Of a stretch of 64,000 bases of DNA, positions 1 through 8,585 are shown piece by piece. The position numbers and the translations under genes are program-made. Every line of letters begins with the position of its first letter. The first letter of the stretch is position 1. This DNA is from Natronorubrum texcoconense (GTDB lineage: Archaea > Halobacteriota > Halobacteria > Halobacteriales > Natrialbaceae): assembly GCF_900100335.1 (NCBI RefSeq), contig NZ_FNFE01000001.1, positions 744,001 through 808,000 of the forward strand. The letters run 5' to 3'. A model generated the notes under the pieces. That model did not search any database, had not been told where the DNA came from, and worked only from the letters and a program-made list of their open reading frames with translations.

Positions 1-110
1 TCCCGCTTGCGCTATCTCTGTACCGCCGCTCGCCACTGTTTCCACCGAGTCGACTCGCTCGAGCCGCCGTACTCGTGATTTCGAATCCGTTTGCGCCCCA
101 AATGTCAATC

Positions 111-119
111 TTTACGTAT
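111..119 (+). promoter_or_regulatory. TATA-like box of the AI-2E-family transporter
   Basis: The segment tttacgtat is centred about 25 nt before the ATG at 140. This is the spacing of haloarchaeal leaderless promoters, and it supports that ATG over the upstream in-frame TTG at 119. Confidence 0.5.
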
Positions 120-139
120 TGTTCGCCTCACGTGACAGT

Positions 140-1216
140 ATGGACGCTCGAACCGCATTTTTCGCCCTCCTGCTCGTCGCTCTCGGCGTGATCTGCGCCC
201 TGTTGGTCGCCCCGCTGTTGCAGTACGTGCTGGCTGCGGGCCTCCTCGCGTTCGTTCTCTACCCGGCCCACGAGCGACTCGAGAAGCGACTCGGTGCTCG
301 TCTCTCCGCGCTCGCGCTCACCGCGTTCGCGATCGTCGCCGCCGTCGTCCCGCTGATCTACTTTTCGATCGTCGTGCTCCAGACCGTGTTCTCCTTTCTG
401 GACGATTTCGACGAACTCGCCGCCGTCGAGGAACTCAGGGCCGCAGCCCTCGAACTCGGGATCGAGGCGGAGGTGCTCGACGAACTCGAGTCCGAACTCC
501 TCGCGGAGATCGAAGGCTCGCTCTCCGGTTCCGTCGAGATCGTCCTACAGGAGCTGATCGGGCTTTTGAACGCGAGCATTCGGATGAGCTTCGGGCTCCT
601 CGTGCTGGTGTTTCTCCTGTACTATCTGTTGGTTGACGGCGACCGGTTCGTCGCCTGGGTCAGCGACATCGCACCGCTCGAGGACGACGTTCGAGACGAA
701 CTGTTCGACGAGATCGAGGTCGTCACCTGGGCGGTGATCTACAGTCACGTCCTCGTCGCCGTCGTGGAAGGGCTGCTGGGTGGACTGGGCTTTTACTTGC
801 TCGGCGTCCCGAACGTGGCGTTCTGGACCGTGGTCATGATCGTCGTCTCGTTCCTGCCGGCGGTCGGCGTCTGGCTGGTCTGGGGGCCGGCCGTCGTCTA
901 CCTCGCCATCACGGCAGATCCGCTTACCGCGGCCGTAATGCTCCTGTACGGGATTGCCGTCCTCTCGATCGTCGACAACTACCTGCGGGCGATCTTCGTC
1001 GACCGCGGCTCGGGACTGCATCCGGCGGTGGTCCTCGTGGGCGTCATCGGCGGGATCTACCTGCTCGGCATTATGGGACTGTTCCTCGGCCCGGTTCTGC
1101 TCGCGGTGTTCAAGGCCGGACTGAACGTCTTCAACACGATGAACCTGACCGTCGAAGAGGGTGACTCGCAGCCGGCCGATGCGGAGTCCGACGGACAGCT
1201 CGCGGAGGCGGAGTAG
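140..1216 (+). CDS. AI-2E family transporter (UPF0118 membrane protein)
   Basis: This is a polytopic membrane protein of 358 aa. Two hydrophobic helices lie in the first ~65 residues, followed by an acidic soluble stretch of about 70 residues, then a hydrophobic helix and a dense membrane region to about residue 335. The tail is acidic and non-conserved. That layout and length fit the AI-2E exporter/UPF0118 family, whose members move small molecules or act as Na+/H+ carriers; the substrate here cannot be read from sequence. The frame stays open to a TTG at 119, but the TATA-like box at 111-119 makes the ATG at 140 the better, leaderless start. The gene stands alone; the next gene is on the other strand. 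Confidence 0.8.
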   Translation: MDARTAFFALLLVALGVICALLVAPLLQYVLAAGLLAFVLYPAHERLEKRLGARLSALALTAFAIVAAVVPLIYFSIVVLQTVFSFLDDFDELAAVEELRAAALELGIEAEVLDELESELLAEIEGSLSGSVEIVLQELIGLLNASIRMSFGLLVLVFLLYYLLVDGDRFVAWVSDIAPLEDDVRDELFDEIEVVTWAVIYSHVLVAVVEGLLGGLGFYLLGVPNVAFWTVVMIVVSFLPAVGVWLVWGPAVVYLAITADPLTAAVMLLYGIAVLSIVDNYLRAIFVDRGSGLHPAVVLVGVIGGIYLLGIMGLFLGPVLLAVFKAGLNVFNTMNLTVEEGDSQPADAESDGQLAEAE

Positions 1217-1293
1217 TCGTAGCGAGAATCTGGCGTCGTCGTCAGTCGCGTCTCGAGTCGCGTGCTCACTACCGCTCGTTCTCCCGGTCCCAC

Positions 1294-1488
1294 TCACCGC
1301 CGTTCGTCGTCCCCGCCGACCTGCTCGCCCTCGCTCGCGTCGACCTCCTCGAGGTACTGTTCGGCGTCGAACCGAACGTACGCCGAGAAGACCGCGATCA
1401 CGCCGACGACGAACAGCGGGACCCCGACGAGCAACGCGAGCATCGCGATCACGGTGAGCAGTTCGGTACTGACGAGTGCGAGCCACAT
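1294..1488 (-). CDS. Small two-helix membrane protein
   Basis: This 64-residue protein begins MWLALVSTELLTVIAML and carries two hydrophobic helices (about residues 2-20 and 22-40), then an acidic tail with a DAEQYLEEVDASEG segment typical of haloarchaeal soluble ends. No catalytic motif is visible. The coding bias (acidic C-terminus, hydrophobic N-terminus) argues that it is real, unlike the longer frames overlapping it. It is convergent with the transporter to its left. Function unknown. Confidence 0.6.
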   Translation of the reverse strand: MWLALVSTELLTVIAMLALLVGVPLFVVGVIAVFSAYVRFDAEQYLEEVDASEGEQVGGDDERR

Positions 1489-1628
1489 ACCCGATCGTAC
1501 GGCGCTGGACGGTTTAGAGGCGCGGGTTCTCGACGGCGTGTTTCGAGGAGAATCATCCTGTCAGAGCCACTCGAGGAAGCAAAAGCGGTTCAGATCGAGT
1601 GGGATGGGTGGGCCGCCGGTCGTCGAGA

Positions 1629-2930
1629 CTACCCGCCTCGAGAGAACGCGCTGAGGTTCGACTGCAACCCGGCGGCGAGTTCGGACTTTCGCCGGAGTCG
1701 GGCGTAGGAGACCGGTAACTGCGTCGAAACCTCGGCGACGGCCTCGTGGAACGTCTCGGCCTCGCCGTACTCGCCCTCGAAGGCGTTTCGGACGCTCTCG
1801 CGGACCTGCCAGACGCCGACGGGAGCCCAGTAGTCGTCGCTCACTTCCCGGAGGACCAGACACTTCGCCTGGCGGCCGATCGACTCGAGGTACTCCAAGA
1901 CCCCCAACCGGGCGGCGTAGTAGGCTCCGGCCGTTTCCTCGACGTAGCTCGAGCGCCCTTCGTACCCCTCGCTCGCGCTCTGGAGCCAGACATCGTCGCC
2001 AGGATTGGGGTTCCAGATGCTGCCGGGGGCTTTCATTTCGACGAGCTCGAACTCCCAGTTGCCCGGCGCAAGCACGACCCAGTAGCGGTTTCCCATGTAC
2101 TCGTTGGCCCAGACCTGCACCTCGTCGATGCTTGGTTTGCTTCGGATGCCACCGCGCAGGTACTGGCCGATCGTATCGTCGACGGCGGTGATCGACCAGC
2201 GCGTGGGGACGAGGCGGCGCTGTTTCGTCTCGCCGAGCGCGCCCGCCGAGAGGATCGAGTTGATCTCGTAGACGTCGAAGCCGCGACGATAGAGGTAGGT
2301 CATCGCGCCCTGGGCCTGCCAGTCGTCGTCCTCGAGAGTCTTCTTGACCTGCTTGGGGACGTAGGGATTTTCCCGCAGTTCGGCGTTGCGAGCGTTAGCA
2401 CGGGGGCCGCGGGGCGTCGCGACGTCCGTCCCCGCGTCGAGTCCCAGATCCGGCGCGTCGTCGAGGCCGATCTCGAGGTCGACCGGCTTGCCGGCGATGG
2501 CGATCTCCCGCTGGACGCCAACGAAGCCGTCCCAGGTGTCGTGGACGGAGGGAGCCATCCGGCTCGCGATGCTCGGTGAATCGACGTTCGCGCGCTTGCT
2601 GGAGTTCAACAGCCCCGTGCGGCGCTGGAGCACGTCCGGAATGTCGTACCCCTGCTGGTACCAGTTGCCGTCGGTGACGTACTCCTCGGCCGCGTCCTCG
2701 TCGCCGACCGGCGAGAGGAGTCCCACGGGGATGTCGGGGTAGTTCGACCGGCCGACGAAGATCGACGGCGCCGTCGATCCCACGAGGGAGTCGCCGCTGA
2801 GCGCGCTGTCGAACCGTTGCTCGAACTCCTCGAGATGGTCCGTGATCGCGTAGGACTTCTCCTTCGCGAGGCGGCGTCGCTCGGCCTCCTCGTCGGGCTC
2901 GAGATCCTCGATGTAGTCGTCGAGGCGCAT
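1629..2930 (-). CDS. nreA: DNA repair protein NreA
   Basis: This 433-aa protein matches the archaeal NreA family, which takes part in repair of DNA damage with the sliding clamp PCNA. Recognisable stretches include SIFVGRSNYPDIPVG and LLSPVG near residues 55-75 and the AGALGETKQRRLVPTRWS block in the centre. The extreme C-terminus reads QSNLSAFSRGG, a degenerate PCNA-interacting (PIP) box with Q, L and F in the expected positions. The open frame runs on to 3266, but that extension is Thr/Ser/Arg-rich without haloarchaeal character, so MRLDDYIEDLEP at 2930 is the start. It is divergent from the antiporter gene. Confidence 0.88.
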   Translation of the reverse strand: MRLDDYIEDLEPDEEAERRRLAKEKSYAITDHLEEFEQRFDSALSGDSLVGSTAPSIFVGRSNYPDIPVGLLSPVGDEDAAEEYVTDGNWYQQGYDIPDVLQRRTGLLNSSKRANVDSPSIASRMAPSVHDTWDGFVGVQREIAIAGKPVDLEIGLDDAPDLGLDAGTDVATPRGPRANARNAELRENPYVPKQVKKTLEDDDWQAQGAMTYLYRRGFDVYEINSILSAGALGETKQRRLVPTRWSITAVDDTIGQYLRGGIRSKPSIDEVQVWANEYMGNRYWVVLAPGNWEFELVEMKAPGSIWNPNPGDDVWLQSASEGYEGRSSYVEETAGAYYAARLGVLEYLESIGRQAKCLVLREVSDDYWAPVGVWQVRESVRNAFEGEYGEAETFHEAVAEVSTQLPVSYARLRRKSELAAGLQSNLSAFSRGG

Positions 2931-3030
2931 TCGGTTGCGTGTAGGAACGGACCGGGTTTGAATGTTGAGTTGCGAGCCGACGGTCGGCCCCAATCGGACG
3001 GTTTCAGGGACCGAAATCGTCCGAGTCGTT

Positions 3031-4911
3031 ATGTACTGCTTCGTGGTACACCTCCGCACACCCGTGGATCTTCTGTCAGTCGTGATCGCGATCCTCGCGC
3101 TCGGCGTCGGCGCGCAGGTGCTCGCCAAACGCCTGCAGGTCCCCAGCGTGCTCTTTCTCATCGTCATCGGCGTTATCGTCGGCCCGGAAGGCTTCGGATT
3201 CGTCACCATCGAGACCTTCGGGGACGGACTCTCGACGGTCGTCGGCGTCAGCGTCGCCATCATCATCTTCGACGGCGCCTTTCACCTCCGGCGCGAGAAA
3301 CTCGAGCAGGCCCCACAGGCCGTGGTCCGACTCATGACGATCGGTGCGGCGTTGACGTTTATCGGGACGGCGCTCGCGGTTCGATTCTTCCTCGGCACCG
3401 AGTGGGACGTCGCCTTCCTGATCGGCGCGCTGTTGATCGCGACCGGCCCGACGGTGATCACGCCGCTGCTCGAGGTGCTCACGCTCCGGGAACACGTCGG
3501 CACCGCCCTCGAGGCCGAGGGGATATTCAACGACGTCACCGCCGCCGTGCTCGCGATCGTTATCTTCGAAGTCCTCGTCGTCGGGGACTCGCCGGAGCTG
3601 ATTCCGCCGGCGTTCCTCCAGCGGCTGGCGGCGGGGATCGGTATCGGGATCGTCATCGCGCTTCTCGTCCGCACGATTCTCGTTCACGCGACGACGCCGG
3701 CGGGGAACGCGCCGCAGTTGGCCCGGCTGGTGACGCTCGTCGGCGCGCTCGCCGCGTTCGGTCTCGCCGAGTCGGTGTTCTCCGAAACCGGCGTGGCCGC
3801 AGCCGCGACGGCCGGTTTCGTCCTCGGTAACGTCGACCTGCCCCACCGGGAGGAGATCCTCCAGTTCAACCGCGACCTCACGCTGATCGTGCTCTCGTTC
3901 GTCTTCATCTCGCTCGCGGCGCTGATCGACGTCGACTCGCTGCTCGGACTCGGACTCGGGGGTATCGCCGTCGTCGTGGCGGTCACGCTCGTCATCCGCC
4001 CCATCCTCGTCGCGCTCTCGGCGACCGATCGCCAGTTCAGTCGCGACGAGCGACTCTTCCTCTCGTTCGTCGGTCCCCGAGGGATTATTCCGGCGTCGGT
4101 GGCGACCCTGTTCGCCATCGAACTCGAGGCGGCGGGCCAGTTCGAGGCCGCCCAGACGCTCGCGGGCACCGTCTTTCTCGTCATCTTCATCACAGTCGTC
4201 CTGCAGGCGGGGCTCGCCCGCCAGATCGCGGAGTACTTTCAGGTCATTCCAATGCGCACCATCATCGTCGGCGGCGGCCGGGTCGGCCGGTCGCTCGCCA
4301 CACGACTGGAGAATCGCGGAGAGAACGTCGTCCTGATCGACGAGAACCCGGACATCGTCGAGGATCTCCGACGGGACGGATTCACCGCCCACGAGGGCGA
4401 CGGCACCGACGACGAAACGCTGCGAGAGGCCGGCATCGAGGACGCGAAGATCGCCGTCGCGACGACGGCGGACGACGACACGAACCTGCTGGTCTGTCAG
4501 CTCTCCCGGACGAAATACGACGTCGAGACCGTCGTTGCGCGGGTCAACACGCCCGGAAACGTCGACGCATTCGAGACGCTCGACGTCCGGGCCATCGACG
4601 TCTCGAGCGCGACCGCGTGGTCGCTCGACAATCAGATCGAACGACCCGCGCTCGCCCAGTGGATGACCCAGATCGGGGAGGGCCACGACGCCCAGGAGAT
4701 CTCGGTCACCGCCAGCGATTTGGTCGGTTCGACCATCGCCGAGCTAGACGCCGAGATCCCCGACGGCTGTATCGTCGCCGTCATCGCGCGCGAGGGGGAG
4801 ACGTACGTCCCCGGTGCTGACACGGTTCTCGAGGAGGGAGACAAGGTGACGTTTCTCGGGCGCGAGGATGCGGTGAAAGCAGCCGTCCGGCGGTTTCATC
4901 CGCACGACTGA
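3031..4911 (+). CDS. Cation:proton antiporter (CPA family) with C-terminal TrkA-N and TrkA-C domains
   Basis: A membrane half (about residues 12-400) with around 12 helices shows CPA antiporter features, including ALLIATGPTVITPLL and AEGIFNDVTAAV. It is joined in one frame to a soluble half. This begins near residue 408 with the Rossmann motif IIVGGGRVGRSLA (RCK/TrkA-N, binds NAD or nucleotide) and ends in a TrkA-C-like domain. The protein should exchange Na+ or K+ for protons at the cytoplasmic membrane, with ligand gating by the RCK part. The start is uncertain: ATG 3031 is used here, and GTG at 3064 would also leave the first helix intact. Confidence 0.85.
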   Translation: MYCFVVHLRTPVDLLSVVIAILALGVGAQVLAKRLQVPSVLFLIVIGVIVGPEGFGFVTIETFGDGLSTVVGVSVAIIIFDGAFHLRREKLEQAPQAVVRLMTIGAALTFIGTALAVRFFLGTEWDVAFLIGALLIATGPTVITPLLEVLTLREHVGTALEAEGIFNDVTAAVLAIVIFEVLVVGDSPELIPPAFLQRLAAGIGIGIVIALLVRTILVHATTPAGNAPQLARLVTLVGALAAFGLAESVFSETGVAAAATAGFVLGNVDLPHREEILQFNRDLTLIVLSFVFISLAALIDVDSLLGLGLGGIAVVVAVTLVIRPILVALSATDRQFSRDERLFLSFVGPRGIIPASVATLFAIELEAAGQFEAAQTLAGTVFLVIFITVVLQAGLARQIAEYFQVIPMRTIIVGGGRVGRSLATRLENRGENVVLIDENPDIVEDLRRDGFTAHEGDGTDDETLREAGIEDAKIAVATTADDDTNLLVCQLSRTKYDVETVVARVNTPGNVDAFETLDVRAIDVSSATAWSLDNQIERPALAQWMTQIGEGHDAQEISVTASDLVGSTIAELDAEIPDGCIVAVIAREGETYVPGADTVLEEGDKVTFLGREDAVKAAVRRFHPHD

Positions 4912-4997
4912 CGGCTGCAGTTTCGACCGCAGAATGTCAGAGGCAGAGGTCCGGGCTGGCGTTCACCAACCGAACCTCATCCTTCCCTTTCGGCTGG

Positions 4998-5042
4998 AAT
5001 ATAAAGTACCCAGCCGGGTGTTTTCTGGCTCAGAAAACGCTG
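4998..5042 (+). promoter_or_regulatory. TATA-like box followed by a perfect stem-loop upstream of the zinc-finger/aEF-1 beta genes
   Basis: The TATA-like aatataaag lies at 4998-5006. It is followed by a perfect 8-bp stem (GTTTTCTG 5020-5027, loop GCT, CAGAAAAC 5031-5038) flanked by a second pairing CAGC 5011-5014 with GCTG 5039-5042. A transcript starting about 27 nt after this box would begin inside the hairpin, so the structure may act at the DNA level or terminate upstream transcription. A second AT-rich element (ttaaaaa, 5119-5125) sits about 27 nt before the ATG at 5148. Confidence 0.35.
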
Positions 5043-5147
5043 GGGTGAATCGTCCCATACCACTCGTCAACACGCATCGTGGATAGCGTACCGGTCTCGA
5101 GCCCCCAAAAGACAACCGTTAAAAACGGCGGGCGGAAAGGGAGGGGT

Positions 5148-5327
5148 ATGAGTACGACGGACGACAAGCAGACCCGATCCTGCGTCTCCTGCGGGATCAA
5201 CATCGCGGGCACGAACGCCGCTGCGTTCAAGTGTCCCGACTGTGGCGCCCAGATCTACCGCTGTGCCAAGTGCCGCAAGCAGAGCAACCTCTACGAGTGC
5301 CCCGACTGCGGATTCACCGGCCCGTAA
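5148..5327 (+). CDS. Zinc-finger micro-protein with four CPxCG-like motifs (HVO_2753-type)
   Basis: This 59-residue protein has four cysteine knuckles in order: CVSCG, CPDCG, CAKCR and CPDCG, enough for two zinc ions. Length and motif order match the haloarchaeal HVO_2753 family, described in Haloferax volcanii as a two-zinc micro-protein linked to swarming and biofilm formation. The start [11 protein letters not shown] lies about 27 nt after an AT-rich element, so the gene may be leaderless. It ends 7 bp before the aEF-1 beta gene and is almost certainly co-transcribed with it. Many gene finders would miss it because of its size. Confidence 0.88.
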   Translation: MSTTDDKQTRSCVSCGINIAGTNAAAFKCPDCGAQIYRCAKCRKQSNLYECPDCGFTGP

Positions 5328-5334
5328 GATACCC

Positions 5335-5601
5335 ATGGGAAAAGTAGCTGCCAAAATCAAGGTCATGCCGGACAGCCCAGAGATCGACCTGGACTCGCTC
5401 CAGGAGCGTCTCGAGAGCGCCCTTCCAGAAGGCGCGAAGATCAACGGCGTCGAACGCGAGGACGTCGCCTTCGGTCTCATCGCGCTCTACCCCACCGTGA
5501 TCGTCCCTGACGGCTCGGGCGGGACGGAGACCGTCGAGGAGAACTTCTCGGAAGTCGAGGGCGTCGAGAGCGTCGGCGTCGAGAACGTCGGCCGTATCTG
5601 A
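5335..5601 (+). CDS. ef1b: Translation elongation factor aEF-1 beta
   Basis: This 88-residue protein starts [19 protein letters not shown] and ends [11 protein letters not shown]. It is the archaeal single-domain elongation factor 1 beta, the nucleotide exchange factor that recycles aEF-1 alpha from GDP to GTP. The alpha-beta pattern (KIKVMP strand, acidic helix, [14 protein letters not shown] strand) and size agree with the family. The longer frame from 5242 reads backward into the zinc-finger gene and is not used. It sits 7 bp after the zinc-finger gene, which suggests a two-gene operon. Confidence 0.93.
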   Translation: MGKVAAKIKVMPDSPEIDLDSLQERLESALPEGAKINGVEREDVAFGLIALYPTVIVPDGSGGTETVEENFSEVEGVESVGVENVGRI

Positions 5602-5806
5602 TCCGGTCTTCGGCCGAATTCTTCAGCAACCACACACGCCGAGGAGCCGTCGGCATCGCGCCGTTCGTTGCCGCCCCGTGACTCGTGAGTCGCCGTAGCG
5701 TGGCTCGAGAAACAGCCGCTGACGTGACGCTCTGGCCTCGAGTCGCACTCCTCCAGCCGCGCGGATCTCACAATTCTTACCATCCCGCCTGAGAAAGAGT
5801 GTCGAC

Positions 5807-7123
5807 GTGAACGTCCTGTCGGATCCGACGAAACGCCGGTGGCTCGCGTGGGGAGCGCTAGTGATCGTCTTCCTGCTCGTCAATCTTCACCGGCTGTCGA
5901 CGGCCGTGCTGTCGGAACGGCTGACTGCCGACTTCGAGACGACGGCGGCACAGCTCGGCACGCTGCACGCCTCGTTCTTCCTCATCTACGCGGCGATCCA
6001 GATTCCCACGGGCGTCCTCGCCGACCGACTCGGGCCGCGGTACGTCGGCTCGGCCGGTGCCGTCGTCCTGAGCGTCGGGGCCGTGGGCTTCGCGCTCAGC
6101 ACTAGCTACCTCGCGGCGTTCGGGTCGCGCGCGCTCATCGGCCTGGGCAGCGGCGTCATCTTCGTCTCGATTCTGCGATTCTGTGCGAACTGGTATCGCG
6201 CAGACGAGTTCGCGACGATGACCGGATTGACCGGCAGCGTGGCCGGCCTCGGTGCGATTCTCGCGACGACGCCGCTCGCGGTCACCGTCGAACTGCTCGG
6301 CTGGCGGGAGACGATGTTCGGCCTCGCGGGCGTCGGGTTCGTCACGGCCGGAGCCGTCTACGTCCTCGCGCGTCAGTCGCCGGCCGACGCCGGGCTAGAA
6401 CCGATCGAGGGCGTTCCCGAACAGCCGTCGGTCACGCTCGGAGAGATCGGCGGCCACCTGCGGACGCTCGTGCGAGACCTCGATCAGTGGCTGCTCTCGA
6501 TCGTGTTCTTCGCGGGCAACGGCGCGATGCTGACGCTGGTGGGGATGTGGGGCGTCCCCTACATCGTCGTCGTCTACGACCTGAGCGTCACGACGGCGTC
6601 GTACTTCACGCTCCTCGCGTCGATCGGCGTGCTGTTCGGCCCGACGACCATCGGCTGGCTCTCCGACAGACAGGGCCAGCGGCTGCTGCCGATGACCGTC
6701 GGAATCGGGCTGTTCGCGGTTGCACTCGCTGCGGTTCCCGTCTTCGGCCGACCGCCGCTCGCCGTCGTCGCCGTCTCCTATCTGGCGTGTGGCTTCCTCT
6801 TCGGCGCCGCGATGCTCTCGCTGTCGGTCGTCAAGGAACGGTATCCGGCCGGCGCCAGCGGCGTCGCGACGGCGACCGTGAACACGGCGGGGTTCGTCGG
6901 CGGGACGATCCTCCCGACGGTGATGGGGGTAGCCCTCGACGCCTATCAGACCGGAGAAACCGTCGGCGGCACCGTCGCTTACACAGAGTTCGGCTACCGG
7001 ATCGCCTTCGGCATCCTCGCTGGAACCGTCGCCGTCGGCTTCCTGTGCTCGTGTTGGTTGCTCGTCCGAGATCGTAGAGAGGAGGTGTCGCCGCCGAATC
7101 AGGCAGCCTCGAGTTCGGACTAG
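5807..7123 (+). CDS. MFS transporter
   Basis: A 438-aa protein with around 12 hydrophobic helices in two sets of six. The loop between helices 2 and 3 reads PTGVLADRLGPRYVG, the classic MFS motif A (G-x-L-aD-R-x-G-x-R), and a second copy GWLSDRQGQRLLP follows helix 8. It should be a proton- or Na+-coupled carrier at the cytoplasmic membrane; the substrate cannot be deduced. The start is GTG (MNVLSDPTKRRWLAW). The gene is convergent with the next one and has no obvious operon partner. Confidence 0.85.
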   Translation: MNVLSDPTKRRWLAWGALVIVFLLVNLHRLSTAVLSERLTADFETTAAQLGTLHASFFLIYAAIQIPTGVLADRLGPRYVGSAGAVVLSVGAVGFALSTSYLAAFGSRALIGLGSGVIFVSILRFCANWYRADEFATMTGLTGSVAGLGAILATTPLAVTVELLGWRETMFGLAGVGFVTAGAVYVLARQSPADAGLEPIEGVPEQPSVTLGEIGGHLRTLVRDLDQWLLSIVFFAGNGAMLTLVGMWGVPYIVVVYDLSVTTASYFTLLASIGVLFGPTTIGWLSDRQGQRLLPMTVGIGLFAVALAAVPVFGRPPLAVVAVSYLACGFLFGAAMLSLSVVKERYPAGASGVATATVNTAGFVGGTILPTVMGVALDAYQTGETVGGTVAYTEFGYRIAFGILAGTVAVGFLCSCWLLVRDRREEVSPPNQAASSSD

Positions 7124-7235
7124 CGGTATCGGAGACAGTCGGTCGGTTCGATTCGGCCGTTACACCTCGACTCGAGCCGCCAGCGAAAAGCGGTTGCCGG
7201 AGCCGACCTCCCCGAGTCGACCGACCCGACGGACG

Positions 7236-7676
7236 CTACGGTTGTTTTTCGCGATCCGCGCCGAGACCGGCGCTGGAGATGATCTCCGCACCCTTCGGCG
7301 AGAGATCGACGGTGACGTCGCCGGGGACGGCCTTGCTGATCTCGTCGACGTTGCCCGCGAGCACCGTCAGAATGTCGTCGGGGTTCGCGTACAGCAGCAT
7401 GTTTCCGTCCTGGCCCTCCGCGACGAGTTGCGTGTCGTTCAGGACGATCTGGTTGTTCTGGATCGTCGCCGCGACGACCGGCAGCGCCTCGGGTTTTCCC
7501 TGCTCGGTATCTTTGACCTTCCGGATGTGGACGTCCTCGAGGTCGAGGACGTCCTTGTGCTCTTGAATCACTTCGGCACAGGCGACCATATCCTGGAGGA
7601 GTGCCGACTTGTGGTGGCCGCCGTGTCCGTCGTCGCCGTCGAGACAGTGCTGGCAGACGCGAAGTTCGATTCGCAT
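7236..7676 (-). CDS. Conserved haloarchaeal hypothetical protein with N-terminal Cys/His cluster
   Basis: This 146-residue acidic protein starts MRIELRVCQHCLDGDDGHGG. Its Cys8 and Cys11 followed by HGGHH look like a metal site. The rest alternates strands and helices (VVAATIQNNQIVLNDT, GNMLLYANPDDILTVLAG) without a motif I can name. The start was chosen where haloarchaeal composition begins; the 30 residues upstream are low-complexity and the frame there reads like non-coding DNA. It lies 86 bp downstream of the metallo-hydrolase gene on the same strand and may be co-transcribed. Function unknown. Confidence 0.7.
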   Translation of the reverse strand: MRIELRVCQHCLDGDDGHGGHHKSALLQDMVACAEVIQEHKDVLDLEDVHIRKVKDTEQGKPEALPVVAATIQNNQIVLNDTQLVAEGQDGNMLLYANPDDILTVLAGNVDEISKAVPGDVTVDLSPKGAEIISSAGLGADREKQP

Positions 7677-7762
7677 TGTGCGAGCGTTGTCGCTCGAGCC
7701 CGATGAGAATTCCGTTTCGGGGGCCCGGGACCCGAGAGCCGGATGGGGTGAGCCCGAAGCAC

Positions 7763-8452
7763 TCACTCGCGGTGGCTCTCGGCGATCTCTCCGATCGCCT
7801 CGGAGCCGCGGTCGACGTAGCCGCCGTGGAAGCAGACGACGTGTTCGATCTCGAGGGCAGCTAGGTCGGCGACCGATCCGAGCGCGCGGTCCATATCCGG
7901 TGTGAACTCGGCCTTTGGACCGTCTATCGGGCTGCTTCCGTCCGCGACGAGCGCGTCACCGGCAAGCAGTAGGCCGTCTTCGGGGAAGTGTAACGAGACG
8001 TGGCCCGGCGAGTGGCCGGGGGTGTCGACGATGTCCATCGCTCCCGCGAGCGTCGGGATTCGGACGCCGCCGACGAGTTCCAGATCGACGGCCACCGGCG
8101 GATACCGATCGCCGTCGCCCTTGATCGGATCCCGTTCGCCCGTCACGTACGGCGCTTCCTTCCGGTGGGTCGCGACGACCGCGTCGACGTGCTCGAGCAG
8201 CTCCGCGAGACCCCCGGCGTGGTCGCCGTCGTGGTGGGTCAGGAGGACGAGCCAGATATCCGTGAGTTCGTAGCCGAGCGATCGAAGGTGAGTTCGGATG
8301 GCGTCGATCGTCCCTTGCGGGCCGACGTCGATCAGGACCGGCCCGCGATCGGTCTCGACGAGCGTCGGGGTGATCGTTAGCTCTCGGCCGCCGTAGTCGA
8401 CCGTCATCGGAAGCGTGTGAACGCCCGCATCGCGATCTTCGTTCGTTCCCAT
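7763..8452 (-). CDS. MBL-fold metallo-hydrolase
   Basis: This 229-residue protein carries the metallo-beta-lactamase signature THHDGDH at about residues 72-78, the second metal site DTPGHSPGH, and later AGDAL and CFHGG. These bind two metal ions in hydrolases of the glyoxalase II/lactonase type. The substrate is unknown. The start MGTNEDRDAGVHTL (8452) is preferred over the in-frame ATG at 8467. It is divergent from the terpene-synthase-like gene, with an AT-rich region between them. Confidence 0.88.
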   Translation of the reverse strand: MGTNEDRDAGVHTLPMTVDYGGRELTITPTLVETDRGPVLIDVGPQGTIDAIRTHLRSLGYELTDIWLVLLTHHDGDHAGGLAELLEHVDAVVATHRKEAPYVTGERDPIKGDGDRYPPVAVDLELVGGVRIPTLAGAMDIVDTPGHSPGHVSLHFPEDGLLLAGDALVADGSSPIDGPKAEFTPDMDRALGSVADLAALEIEHVVCFHGGYVDRGSEAIGEIAESHRE

Positions 8453-8585
8453 ACGCCAGACGTTCACCGCCAGAACGAAAGCGTTGTTCGTCGCTGACTG
8501 CAGTTCTCTTACCCGAACATATTCTGTGCGTGCGCTGATGCAATGATGAAAAATGATAAGTCCAATACGTTATATTGTTATAGTA

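Noticed and set aside
70-100. tRNA-like TTCGAATCC near the left edge
   Set aside because: No acceptor stem, anticodon arm or second half could be matched around it.
3076-4686. 536-residue antisense frame over the antiporter gene
   Set aside because: Overlaps the antiporter gene fully; Arg/Asp/Glu-rich without hydrophobic core, as expected of the complementary strand of a high-GC gene.
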